NCBI GenBank assembly: GCA_023399105.1
Contig: JAEWQT010000344.1
Span: 1-5,784 of the forward strand
Length of the DNA stretch: 5,784 bases
DNA from: Pseudomonadota bacterium
GTDB taxonomy: Bacteria > Pseudomonadota > Gammaproteobacteria > Pseudomonadales > Oceanobacteraceae
Direction: 5' to 3'
Shown: in pieces, positions 1 through 4,957 of the stretch
Layout of the letters: the number at the start of each line of letters is the position of its first letter
Position numbering within the stretch: the stretch's first letter is position 1
Notes under the pieces: model-generated
Databases searched by the model: none
What the model was told of the DNA's origin: nothing
The model's input: the letters and a program-made list of their open reading frames with translations, nothing else
Position numbers and translations under genes: made by a program

Positions 1-218
1 ACGCAGTAAAAATCTTAAGCGAACACAACATCGCGGTTCATGCCATCAGCATCGACAACAACCTGCCGTACCTGATGACCAGCGATGCACTCAGCTGCCC
101 GGATATTTCACCGCTCAGCCGTGTGCGCCACAGCGACGGCCTGGTTGTTTACCGCGCCTGCTTATGTGGCTGCGTACTGCAATTTCAAATTAACGAAGCT
201 GAGGAGCAGGCCGCATGA
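1..218 (+). CDS. Partial small phage protein of unknown function (3' end)
   Basis: The reading frame is open from base 3 to the TGA at 216-218 (71 visible residues), and the gene probably begins upstream of the window. An in-frame ATG at 75 is possible, but the codons before it also look coding, with a beta-alpha style start (VKILSEHNIAVHAISID). The C-terminal half contains a cysteine cluster (ACLCGCV) after an earlier SCPD, which could bind metal or form disulfides; this is inference only. The stop overlaps the ATG of the next gene (215-218, ATGA), which suggests translational coupling and an operon. Small proteins of this kind are common between MuB and gemA in Mu-like phages, but I cannot assign a family or function. 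Confidence 0.6.
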   Translation, partial: AVKILSEHNIAVHAISIDNNLPYLMTSDALSCPDISPLSRVRHSDGLVVYRACLCGCVLQFQINEAEEQAA

Positions 219-886
219 AAACCATCCGCCGCTTACTTCCGAAACTGCCCGCCGCGTTATTGCTGATCGGTGCCGTGGTGCTGATGCAAAAACACGCCTG
301 GGAATTCTGGAGCCAATACGACGCCACCTTTGGGCCGCTGTGGGCGGTCATGCTGGAAGGGGCGGCGCTGTGGTTATGGAGCCAGCGCAGCATCGCCAAA
401 AATGCACTGGCGCTGGTTGCCAGCCTGCTGGTGCTGGCCGGCCCGCTGTACCAGGTCAGCGCACCCGCTATTCAGCAGTATCAGCAATCCACTACCGCCC
501 CGGCGTTGTACGCCAAGCGCGAACAGCAACTGCTGGCCGATCAGCAGCGCCTGACCGACAGCCTGGCACGCTACAACGCCAACAGCGAAACCCGCGCTGG
601 CTGGCTGGGTGCCATTACCGGAACACAGGCCGAATTAACAGCGGTTAATGATCAATTAACGGCACTTTATGCCGAGCAAGCACAAGCCCAGCCAATGACC
701 TGGCAGGCACTTGCCGTCATCGCCATGCAGGCCACCGCGCTGCTCATCTTCCAGCTGCTGATCGTGTTGTGTATCCGCGCCATTACCGAACCCGCCGCAG
801 CACTCACCGCTAAAGCGGCCAGCAAGCCGGAACCATTTACCGCAAAGAAATCCGCCAACGCTCAGCGCCTGAAAGCGGCGGCGTAA
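215..886 (+). CDS. Multi-pass membrane protein with periplasmic or cytosolic coiled-coil segment, function unknown
   Basis: This 223-aa protein has a basic N-terminus (KTIRRLLPK) and about four hydrophobic stretches, roughly residues 11-24, 40-55, 62-81 and 163-187. Between the third and fourth lies a polar, Gln/Leu-rich helical region (about 98-157) that looks like a coiled coil. The C-terminus (about 192-223) is an Ala/Lys-rich, positively charged tail, which would favour a cytoplasmic location. The start overlaps the previous stop (ATGA) and GAGGAG lies just upstream (201-206), supporting ATG 215. I do not recognise the family. It lies in the early region, well before the endolysin, so a role as the main holin is less likely. 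Membrane roles such as superinfection exclusion are possible but are guesses. Several overlapping frames here are also open, but this one has the operon-like start, the RBS and a coherent protein pattern. Confidence 0.8.
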   Translation: MKTIRRLLPKLPAALLLIGAVVLMQKHAWEFWSQYDATFGPLWAVMLEGAALWLWSQRSIAKNALALVASLLVLAGPLYQVSAPAIQQYQQSTTAPALYAKREQQLLADQQRLTDSLARYNANSETRAGWLGAITGTQAELTAVNDQLTALYAEQAQAQPMTWQALAVIAMQATALLIFQLLIVLCIRAITEPAAALTAKAASKPEPFTAKKSANAQRLKAAA

Positions 887-926
887 TTATCCAACTGACA
901 CAGGCACAACGAGTAAGGGGGCCACC

Positions 927-1103
927 ATGAATAACGAACACGAACCCATCTGGATCGGCACCTGCCCGAAATGCGGGCCGGTACGAATAGAACAGCACAC
1001 CAAACCAACCAGCTGCCCGCAGCCGGTTCTGTTCGGCACCCGCATCGCCAGACGCTGCCGCGAAACACTGACCAACGTAATGAGTACACGAGGTAAATCA
1101 TGA
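927..1103 (+). CDS. Small 58-aa cysteine-containing protein, possible zinc-binding
   Basis: A short frame starts at ATG 927 with a strong ribosome binding site (AAGGGGG at 915-921, 5 nt spacing) and ends at TGA 1101-1103, overlapping the ATG of the next gene (ATGA). This junction supports it as a real gene although it is short. The protein has a CPKCG knuckle at residues 13-17 and further cysteines at 30 and 44, so it could be a minimal zinc-binding protein. The C-terminal half is basic (RIARRCRETL). It fills the interval between the membrane protein and the DUF3164 gene, which would otherwise be about 210 bases without a gene on this strand. I know no family for it. The minus-strand frames covering the same bases lack comparable start signals and run against the operon. 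Confidence 0.65.
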   Translation: MNNEHEPIWIGTCPKCGPVRIEQHTKPTSCPQPVLFGTRIARRCRETLTNVMSTRGKS

Positions 1104-1720
1104 ACACAGCCATGCACATTCCCGAAGGCTTTATGCAAAACGCCGCCGGCCATCTGGTGCCCGAAGCCCAGGTGCGCGAGCAAGACAAACTGCGAGATCA
1201 GGTCGTTACCGAACTGGCCCAGCGTGCGCTGCAATTAAATCAGGCGCTCACCGCCTTCAAAAAGCAGGCGCTGGCCGATATCGCCGACACCATCCAGATC
1301 GCCGCCGACAAATGGGAAGTCGATCTGGGCGGCAAGAAAGGCAATATCAGCCTGACCAGCTACAACGGCGCATTCAAAATTCAGCGGGTATACGCCGAGC
1401 GCATTACCTTCACTGAAGAACTGGAAGCCGCAAAAGAGCTGTTCGGCCGCTGCTTAGACCGCTGGACAGAAAAAGCCGACAACAATATCCGCGCGCTGAT
1501 CGACCGTGCGTTCCGGCCGAATAAATCCGGCCAGATCCGCACCGCTGAATTGCTCGGATTGCTGCGGCTGGAAATCGACGACGCCGAATGGCAAACCGCC
1601 ATCGAAGCCCTGAAAACCTCCATCAACGTCAGCGGCTCCACCGTTTACGTGCGGGTGTATCAGCGCATCGGTGATTCAGATCATTACCAGATGATTCCGC
1701 TGGATCTTGCGAGTGTGTGA
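1100..1720 (+). CDS. DUF3164 family protein of Mu-like phages
   Basis: The 206-aa sequence matches my knowledge of the DUF3164 family, a protein of unknown biochemical function found in the early region of Mu-like phages between the transposition genes and gemA. Recognisable features are an N-terminal F-M-Q-N-A-x-G-H-L-V-P segment (about residues 11-21), a long helical region, a central GGKKGNISL block (about 77-85) followed by a YNG..KIQRV strand, and a C-terminal INVSGSTVYVRVYQRI segment. The length is usual for the family. The start overlaps the preceding stop (ATGA) and GAGG at 1089-1092 serves as RBS. The stop (TGA 1718-1720) overlaps the next ATG. It is presumably cytoplasmic, and its position suggests a role around replicative transposition or host takeover (inference). 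Confidence 0.85.
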   Translation: MNTAMHIPEGFMQNAAGHLVPEAQVREQDKLRDQVVTELAQRALQLNQALTAFKKQALADIADTIQIAADKWEVDLGGKKGNISLTSYNGAFKIQRVYAERITFTEELEAAKELFGRCLDRWTEKADNNIRALIDRAFRPNKSGQIRTAELLGLLRLEIDDAEWQTAIEALKTSINVSGSTVYVRVYQRIGDSDHYQMIPLDLASV

Positions 1721-1935
1721 TGACAGAGAAAAAACAACGAAAAGCCGCTGATGATCTGGCTAGGGTTCATTCGGTCATGAATGAAGATGAGTTTTTCCAG
1801 TACATCGCTGAGATGGTAGTCATCGGTCTCGGGTGCATATATGCATCGCAGGGCAAAGAGTTTCACGATGACTTTCTTCAGGGGGCTAAACAAAACCCTC
1901 TTCCGATTCGGTTTGCAAAGGTGAATGTGCAATGA
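1720..1935 (+). CDS. Hypothetical 71-aa protein in lower-GC patch
   Basis: The likely start is ATG 1720, which overlaps the DUF3164 stop (TGATG). The GTG immediately before it (1717) would add only one residue and is less likely. The protein is basic at the N-terminus (TEKKQRKAADD), then acidic, with a hydrophobic central helix (about residues 28-43, IAEMVVIGLGCIYASQ) and a neutral C-terminus ending NVQ. The hydrophobic segment is short for a membrane span and may be a buried helix. The stop overlaps the following ATG at 1932 (ATGA). Hand-counted lines give about 45% GC against roughly 60% in neighbouring genes, which suggests a different origin for this gene and the next. No family recognised. 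Confidence 0.65.
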   Translation: MTEKKQRKAADDLARVHSVMNEDEFFQYIAEMVVIGLGCIYASQGKEFHDDFLQGAKQNPLPIRFAKVNVQ

Positions 1936-2375
1936 GCATATCAACTGAACTATGGCAAAAAATTGAAGAGAATCTGACAACCAGTATGGCTTCGGTGAAA
2001 TTCCAGATGGAAAGCGATGCAATAACCGTTAAACGCGTTCGGATTAAAGAAAACCGATTGGCTTTGGCGGTTTACATCAATGATCAGATTATCTGGAAGC
2101 ACGGAATGCAAAACGATGAGCAGCCGGAGCTGATTCGTAAGGTATGGCGGAAGCGAACCGTCGCTGCTTATAGCCCGGTAAAGAAACAGAAGATCATCAA
2201 GAGTTTCGGCAAGCGCAGAGCTAAAGAACTTTTTCCTAGCCTGGATAAGGTCACGACTTACTACGACCCGACATTTAACACCGCCAAAAGTGTTGTACGT
2301 CAGTTTAAAAAACTGGATGGGCTTGCGGTTGTGAAGATCGGATTTGAAGAACTGGAAAAGGCGATCAGCGAATGA
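1932..2375 (+). CDS. Hypothetical 147-aa phage protein, basic centre, lower GC
   Basis: The 147-residue protein begins MSISTELWQKIEENL, followed by a predicted beta-rich part (about 21-58: VKFQMES..ITVKRVRIKENRLALAVYIND) and a strongly basic section (about 68-95, with RKVWRKR and KKQKIIKSFGKRR). The C-terminus carries a TYYDPTFNTAKSVVRQFKKLDGLAVVKIGFEEL segment in two parts around residues 108-143. I recall comparable proteins, with a Tyr-Tyr motif and a basic middle, as unassigned genes upstream of gemA in other Mu-like phages, but could not check this. The basic patch would allow nucleic-acid binding (inference). Start and stop both overlap neighbours by ATGA. GC is about 47% in a counted line, with AT-rich codon choice shared with the preceding gene. 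Confidence 0.75.
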   Translation: MSISTELWQKIEENLTTSMASVKFQMESDAITVKRVRIKENRLALAVYINDQIIWKHGMQNDEQPELIRKVWRKRTVAAYSPVKKQKIIKSFGKRRAKELFPSLDKVTTYYDPTFNTAKSVVRQFKKLDGLAVVKIGFEELEKAISE

Positions 2376-3040
2376 ATCCTGCTCATAAGAAACTTATCGC
2401 CCAGATCCACATCGGCAAAAGCCAGCTGGGCCTCGATGACGACACCTACCGCGCCTTGCTCAAAGGCGTGGCGGGTAAAACCAGCTGCAGTGCCATGTCG
2501 TTTGCGCAACTGCATCAGGTTGTTGAAGCCATGAAGCAACGCGGGTTTAAACCCAAGGGCAAGCCGTCACCCAAGACGCGCAACCTGCGGATTAAATCGC
2601 GCGTCGATAAGCTGCGTGCGATCTGGATCACCATGGGCCACTGCGGCCACATCGCCGATGCCAGTGAAACCGCGCTGCTGCACTGGGTGCAGGGCCAGCT
2701 GAAAAAGCGTAACGCTGACACTGTCGATGCACTCAACTGGCTGGACGCCCATAAAGACTGCAACCTGATTCTGGAGCAGCTAAAGCAATGGCGCGATCGC
2801 TGTAACCGCAATGCGTTAAACGACGATTTAAAAATGATCTCCGACGCCACCGCCGCACTGGAACAGCTAGGCAACAGCTTCAGCCAACCGGAAGTGATTC
2901 AGGTGTTGCTCGATCACGGCGTTATTACCTGGCACGACCTGTTTAATAGCCTGGGGCTGGAGCCGCAGCCGCACTACACCGGCAACCGCCAGCACCTGCG
3001 GCCGCTCAGTTTTATTCTGGAGGGCAGACAATGCAATTAA
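2372..3040 (+). CDS. gemA: GemA-like regulatory protein (Mu gp16, DUF1018) with C-terminal extension
   Basis: The N-terminal part has the DUF1018/GemA signature: KKLIAQIHIGKSQLGLDDDTYR at the start (about residues 6-27), ALL.GVAGKTSCSAMSF.QL..V...M...GF (about 28-59), then RVDKLRAIWITMGHCGHI (about 77-94) and an ALLHWVQGQL...ALNWLDAHKDCNLILEQLKQW tail (about 101-141). In Mu, GemA is an early/middle protein lying just before mor and reported to affect host gene expression and DNA topology. Here about 75 further residues follow (about 148-222), predicted helical, including a LLDHGVITWHDLFNSLGL stretch. The start overlaps the previous gene by ATGA; AAAAGG lies at 2356-2361, a weak and distant RBS, so coupling is likely. 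GC returns to the high level of the other phage genes. The 3' end overlaps the next gene by 10 bases. Confidence 0.88.
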   Translation: MNPAHKKLIAQIHIGKSQLGLDDDTYRALLKGVAGKTSCSAMSFAQLHQVVEAMKQRGFKPKGKPSPKTRNLRIKSRVDKLRAIWITMGHCGHIADASETALLHWVQGQLKKRNADTVDALNWLDAHKDCNLILEQLKQWRDRCNRNALNDDLKMISDATAALEQLGNSFSQPEVIQVLLDHGVITWHDLFNSLGLEPQPHYTGNRQHLRPLSFILEGRQCN

Positions 3041-3474
3041 CCCGCTGCCCGGTTTGCCACAGCCGCATCGGGCTGGAGCAGCTGGTACAGGACGAAGCCG
3101 GCCGCGAACTGCTGGCGCTGCTGGCCAAACTCGACACGCTGACCGGCACCGCGCTGGTCAGCTACATCGGTTTATTCCGCTCGGCAAACCGCGATCTTGC
3201 CAACGACCGCGCGCTGAAACTGGCACAGGAAACGCTGGCCATCGAAGCCGTGCAATGGCTGACACCTGCGCTACAAGAAACCGTGGAAGCCATGAAAGAG
3301 AAACGCATCCAGGGCGACGTTAAGCCACTGGCAAACCACAACTACCTGAAGCGTGTGCTGGAAAGCGTGGTTAAACGCGGCTGCAACCTAAGCGCATTAC
3401 CCGCAGCGGCACCGCAAGTGGGTTACGCCACCGGTGCGGCCAGCCTGCAACGCATTCAAGACACCAGTTGGTAA
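3031..3474 (+). CDS. 147-aa Mu-like phage protein with N-terminal CxxC, function unknown
   Basis: The protein starts MQLTRCPVCHSRIGLEQL, a half zinc-ribbon (C6, C9, with H10 nearby), followed by a mainly helical body. The segment LVSYIGLFRSANRDLANDRALKLAQETL (about residues 42-69) resembles, from memory, a conserved part of small unassigned proteins next to gemA in Mu-like phages of Pseudomonas and Burkholderia. Only one further cysteine (about residue 118) is present, so a full four-ligand zinc site within one chain is not evident. ATG 3031 has a good RBS (GGAGGG, 3019-3024, 6 nt spacing) inside the end of gemA. The stop TAA at 3472-3474 is immediately followed by the RBS of the Mor gene. 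The location between gemA and mor suggests early/middle expression. Function is not assigned. Confidence 0.78.
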   Translation: MQLTRCPVCHSRIGLEQLVQDEAGRELLALLAKLDTLTGTALVSYIGLFRSANRDLANDRALKLAQETLAIEAVQWLTPALQETVEAMKEKRIQGDVKPLANHNYLKRVLESVVKRGCNLSALPAAAPQVGYATGAASLQRIQDTSW

Positions 3475-3483
3475 GGGGGATTT

Positions 3484-3915
3484 ATGGCCGGTACTCATGA
3501 AGAAAACCACGAGCTGTTCGGTGAAGAATTAATGTCCGAATCCTTGCTCGACCATCTTCCGGATATTTCTGAAGAGGCGCGGCGCAAATGGCCGCGCGAT
3601 CTGGCTGCCCTGATCGATATGTATCAGGCCACCTTAATCCGCATGAAATACAGTCAGGAAGAAGCGCAAAAAATTGCCTACTCGTTGCTGGCAGAATTGG
3701 CCACCTACTGCGGTGGGCGTTATATCTATTTACCGAAAAGCGATGCGCTGGAAAAAGCCATCCGCGATGTCGATTTATTCCGCGACTGGCGCGATAACAA
3801 CCTCACCCCCGACGAGCTATCGCGCAAATACAAAATATCGCTGCAGCACGTTTACCGGGTTATCGCCGAACAGCGGCGCTACCACATCAACAAAGTGCAG
3901 GGTCAGCTGTTCTGA
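3484..3915 (+). CDS. mor: Mor-family transcription activator (Mor/C of Mu-like phages)
   Basis: The 143-aa protein matches the Mor/C activator family. It has an N-terminal dimerisation part (about residues 25-75: LPDISEEARRKWPRDLAALIDMY, then a long helix EEAQKIAYSLLAELATYCGG), the diagnostic GGRYIYLPK strand (77-85) and a C-terminal helix-turn-helix (about 107-131, LTPDELSRKYKISLQHVYRVI) with basic residues following. In Mu, Mor is made from the early transcript and turns on the middle promoter, which makes C; C then activates late promoters. Here no second Mor/C gene follows, and the next gene is the endolysin. The start at ATG 3484 has a strong RBS (AAGGGGGA 3473-3480). In-frame ATGs at 3499 and 3532 are alternatives that would remove only non-conserved N-terminal residues. 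The stop codon lies inside an 8-bp hairpin. Confidence 0.92.
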   Translation: MAGTHEENHELFGEELMSESLLDHLPDISEEARRKWPRDLAALIDMYQATLIRMKYSQEEAQKIAYSLLAELATYCGGRYIYLPKSDALEKAIRDVDLFRDWRDNNLTPDELSRKYKISLQHVYRVIAEQRRYHINKVQGQLF

Positions 3916-3919
3916 CCCT
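3899..3919 (+). other. Perfect 8-bp inverted repeat (hairpin) over the mor stop codon
   Basis: The arms AGGGTCAG (3899-3906) and CTGACCCT (3912-3919) pair perfectly around the five-base loop CTGTT. The mor TGA stop (3913-3915) is inside the right arm. The stem is GC-rich enough to be stable in RNA, but the bases that follow (T, A, C, G) do not form a U-tract, so this is not a standard intrinsic terminator. It may mark or stabilise the 3' end of the early transcript, act as a partial attenuator, or be a DNA operator. Confidence 0.5.
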
Positions 3920-3997
3920 TACGCCTTAACCCATGTTAAACCTCGCCTGATCTGCCTGCCCGTAAGCTGCCTGTGAACTCATTTACAGGGGCAAATA
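3916..3997 (+). promoter_or_regulatory. Mor-lysis intergenic region, likely Mor-dependent middle/late promoter
   Basis: This 82-bp gap is the only substantial non-coding stretch and sits exactly at the early/late boundary, directly after the activator gene and before the endolysin. It contains the dyad TTAAC-ccat-GTTAA (3926-3939, centre 3932.5) and a weaker dyad CCTGT-10N-ACAGG (3970-3989). There is no convincing sigma-70 -35/-10 pair, as expected for a promoter that depends on an activator. A TAAGCT at 3963-3968 is a poor but possible -10, about 33 bases beyond the dyad centre, giving a start near 3975. The endolysin RBS is AGGGG (3987-3991). Promoter activity is inferred from position and family knowledge. 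Confidence 0.45.
3926..3939. promoter_or_regulatory. TTAA-6N-TTAA dyad, candidate Mor-family binding site
   Basis: The sequence reads TTAAC, CCAT, GTTAA: a perfect 5-bp inverted repeat. From memory, the Mu C protein recognises a hyphenated dyad with four-base AT-rich arms separated by six bases, and Mor binds an imperfect dyad centred about 43-44 bases upstream of the transcript start. The geometry here fits both descriptions. A caution is that the same TTAAC-4N-GTTAA pattern also occurs inside the early membrane protein gene (635-648), so the motif is not unique to this site. Confidence 0.35.
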
Positions 3998-4492
3998 ATG
4001 GGCACCCGCCGCAAACTCTCCGACATTCAATGCGTAGTTATTCACTGCGCCGACACCCCCAACGGGCGCAACAATAGCGCAGCGGATATTGACCGCTGGC
4101 ACGGTGAGCGCGGCTTTGCCCGCGACCTCAGCATTGCCCCTGACCATCAGCCGCAGTTCCAACACATCGGCTACCACTTCGTTATCGAATTGAACGGCAG
4201 CATCGTCGCTGGCCGGCCACTTACCGAAACCGGCTCGCACGTTGCCGGCAGCAATCGCAACACCGTTGGTGTATGCCTGGTGGGCCGTAACCAATTCACG
4301 GCCGAACAGTGGAACAGCCTTCACGAGCTGATCACCAACCTGTTATTCCAGATCCCATCCTGTGCCCAGATTGTTGGCCACCGGGAATTAAACCCCGGTA
4401 AAGACTGCCCCGGCTTCGATGTGCAGCAGTGGATCGACAACCAATACATTCCCGACTTTAACCACGTTCTGCCGGAGACCGACCATGACTAA
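3998..4492 (+). CDS. Endolysin: N-acetylmuramoyl-L-alanine amidase (Amidase_2, T7 lysozyme-like)
   Basis: The 164-aa protein is a single-domain zinc amidase that cuts the bond between N-acetylmuramic acid and L-alanine in peptidoglycan to release phage. Visible signature parts are the first strand VVIHCADTP (zinc ligand H16), GYHFVI (Y59, matching the catalytic Tyr of T7 lysozyme), SHVAGSNRNTVGVCLVG (about 80-96), and the C-terminal VGHRELNPGKDCPGFD with zinc ligand H128, catalytic K135 and zinc ligand C137. All key residues are present, so it should be active. There is no signal peptide or N-terminal membrane anchor, so it probably needs a holin to reach the periplasm. ATG 3998 has RBS AGGGG (3987-3991). 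It is the first gene of the late block and overlaps the next gene by 8 bases. Confidence 0.93.
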   Translation: MGTRRKLSDIQCVVIHCADTPNGRNNSAADIDRWHGERGFARDLSIAPDHQPQFQHIGYHFVIELNGSIVAGRPLTETGSHVAGSNRNTVGVCLVGRNQFTAEQWNSLHELITNLLFQIPSCAQIVGHRELNPGKDCPGFDVQQWIDNQYIPDFNHVLPETDHD

Positions 4493-4733
4493 ATTACTGC
4501 TGATTTTACGTGGCCTCGTTGGCGGCCTTACCTGGAAACTGCTGGCCGATGCCATTGCCGCGCTGTTGGGCCGTATTGACTGGACGGTGGTGTTAGAGCG
4601 ATTCCTTACCCGCATGGCTATCTCTTTTTTACGCTGGATTGAAACCCTCAGCACCAACGATGTAGTCGACGAAACCATTAACGACATCATTGCCCAGCTG
4701 AAAGAAAAACGACTGGCGAAGGCGGACGAATAA
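4485..4733 (+). CDS. Small hydrophobic/amphipathic protein in lysis region, unknown
   Basis: The chosen start ATG 4485 lies inside the end of the endolysin gene (8-base overlap), with GGAGA at 4473-4477 as a possible RBS; the frame is open further upstream, but that part only shadows the endolysin. The 82-aa product begins TKLLLILRGLVGGLTWKLLADAIAALLG, a hydrophobic stretch broken by Arg, Lys and Asp, so it is more like an amphipathic membrane-associated helix than a clean membrane span. A second moderately hydrophobic helix follows (about 34-52), then a charged C-terminus (QLKEKRLAKADE). Position next to the endolysin makes a lysis accessory or holin-like role possible, but the sequence does not prove it. 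The stop overlaps the next start (TAATG). Confidence 0.75.
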   Translation: MTKLLLILRGLVGGLTWKLLADAIAALLGRIDWTVVLERFLTRMAISFLRWIETLSTNDVVDETINDIIAQLKEKRLAKADE

Positions 4734-4957
4734 TGGATCTGCTGGATGAAGCCAAAGCGTTAGAAATGGCGGCCCGTGATCGGGCCTTAGCCGAGCACTT
4801 CGCCAGCGTTAAAGAACCGCCGCAGTGGGTAGAAGACGGGGTCGTTTACTGCATCGACTGTGGCACCACCATCACCCCCGAGCGCCTGCAGGCAAAGCCC
4901 GACGCGGCACGCTGCATCGACTGCCAGACCATTTATGAACACAAGGAGCGCCGCTGA
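4733..4957 (+). CDS. TraR/DksA-family zinc finger protein
   Basis: This 74-aa protein has the four-cysteine DksA/TraR zinc finger: C40-I-D-C43-G, then P49-E-R-L, then C61-I-D-C64-Q, with the usual spacing. The N-terminus (MDLLDEAKALEM) has acidic residues at 2, 5 and 6, resembling the acidic tip of TraR that enters the RNA polymerase secondary channel. Proteins of the short TraR type bind RNA polymerase and alter promoter open-complex stability, imitating DksA plus ppGpp. Short phage versions are common in Mu-like and P2-like late regions, but most are untested. The start is ATG 4733 overlapping the previous TAA, and the stop overlaps the next ATG (TGATG), so it is expressed with the lysis/head genes. 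Confidence 0.9.
   Translation: MDLLDEAKALEMAARDRALAEHFASVKEPPQWVEDGVVYCIDCGTTITPERLQAKPDAARCIDCQTIYEHKERR

Noticed and set aside
85..648. Long + strand frame of 187 codons overlapping the membrane protein gene
   Set aside because: It is a different frame over two well-supported genes, and its product is Arg/Ala/Gly-rich with no domain pattern, typical of out-of-frame reading of high-GC coding DNA.
635..660. Cluster TTAAC-4N-GTTAA-7N-TTAAC inside the membrane protein gene, same dyad as in the mor-lysis gap
   Set aside because: It is explained by the repeated codons for Leu-Thr and Val-Asn in the coiled coil (LTAVNDQLTA), and GTTAA is frequent elsewhere in this DNA. I keep it only as a caution on the specificity of the 3926-3939 dyad.
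862..1234. Two minus-strand frames of 108 and 115 codons
   Set aside because: They oppose the operon, overlap each other and the supported genes at 927 and 1100, and have no convincing start signals. The product looks like antisense of coding DNA.
1684..2022. Minus-strand frame of 112 codons in the low-GC patch
   Set aside because: It is antisense to two genes with overlapping stop/start junctions, and has no recognisable domain or RBS support.
3899..3925. Standard intrinsic terminator after mor
   Set aside because: The stem is good, but only two T residues follow before A, C and G, so the U-tract is missing.
3983..4324. Minus-strand frame of 113 codons opposite the endolysin
   Set aside because: The + strand encodes an intact amidase with all catalytic residues; the antisense frame is a by-product of its codon pattern.
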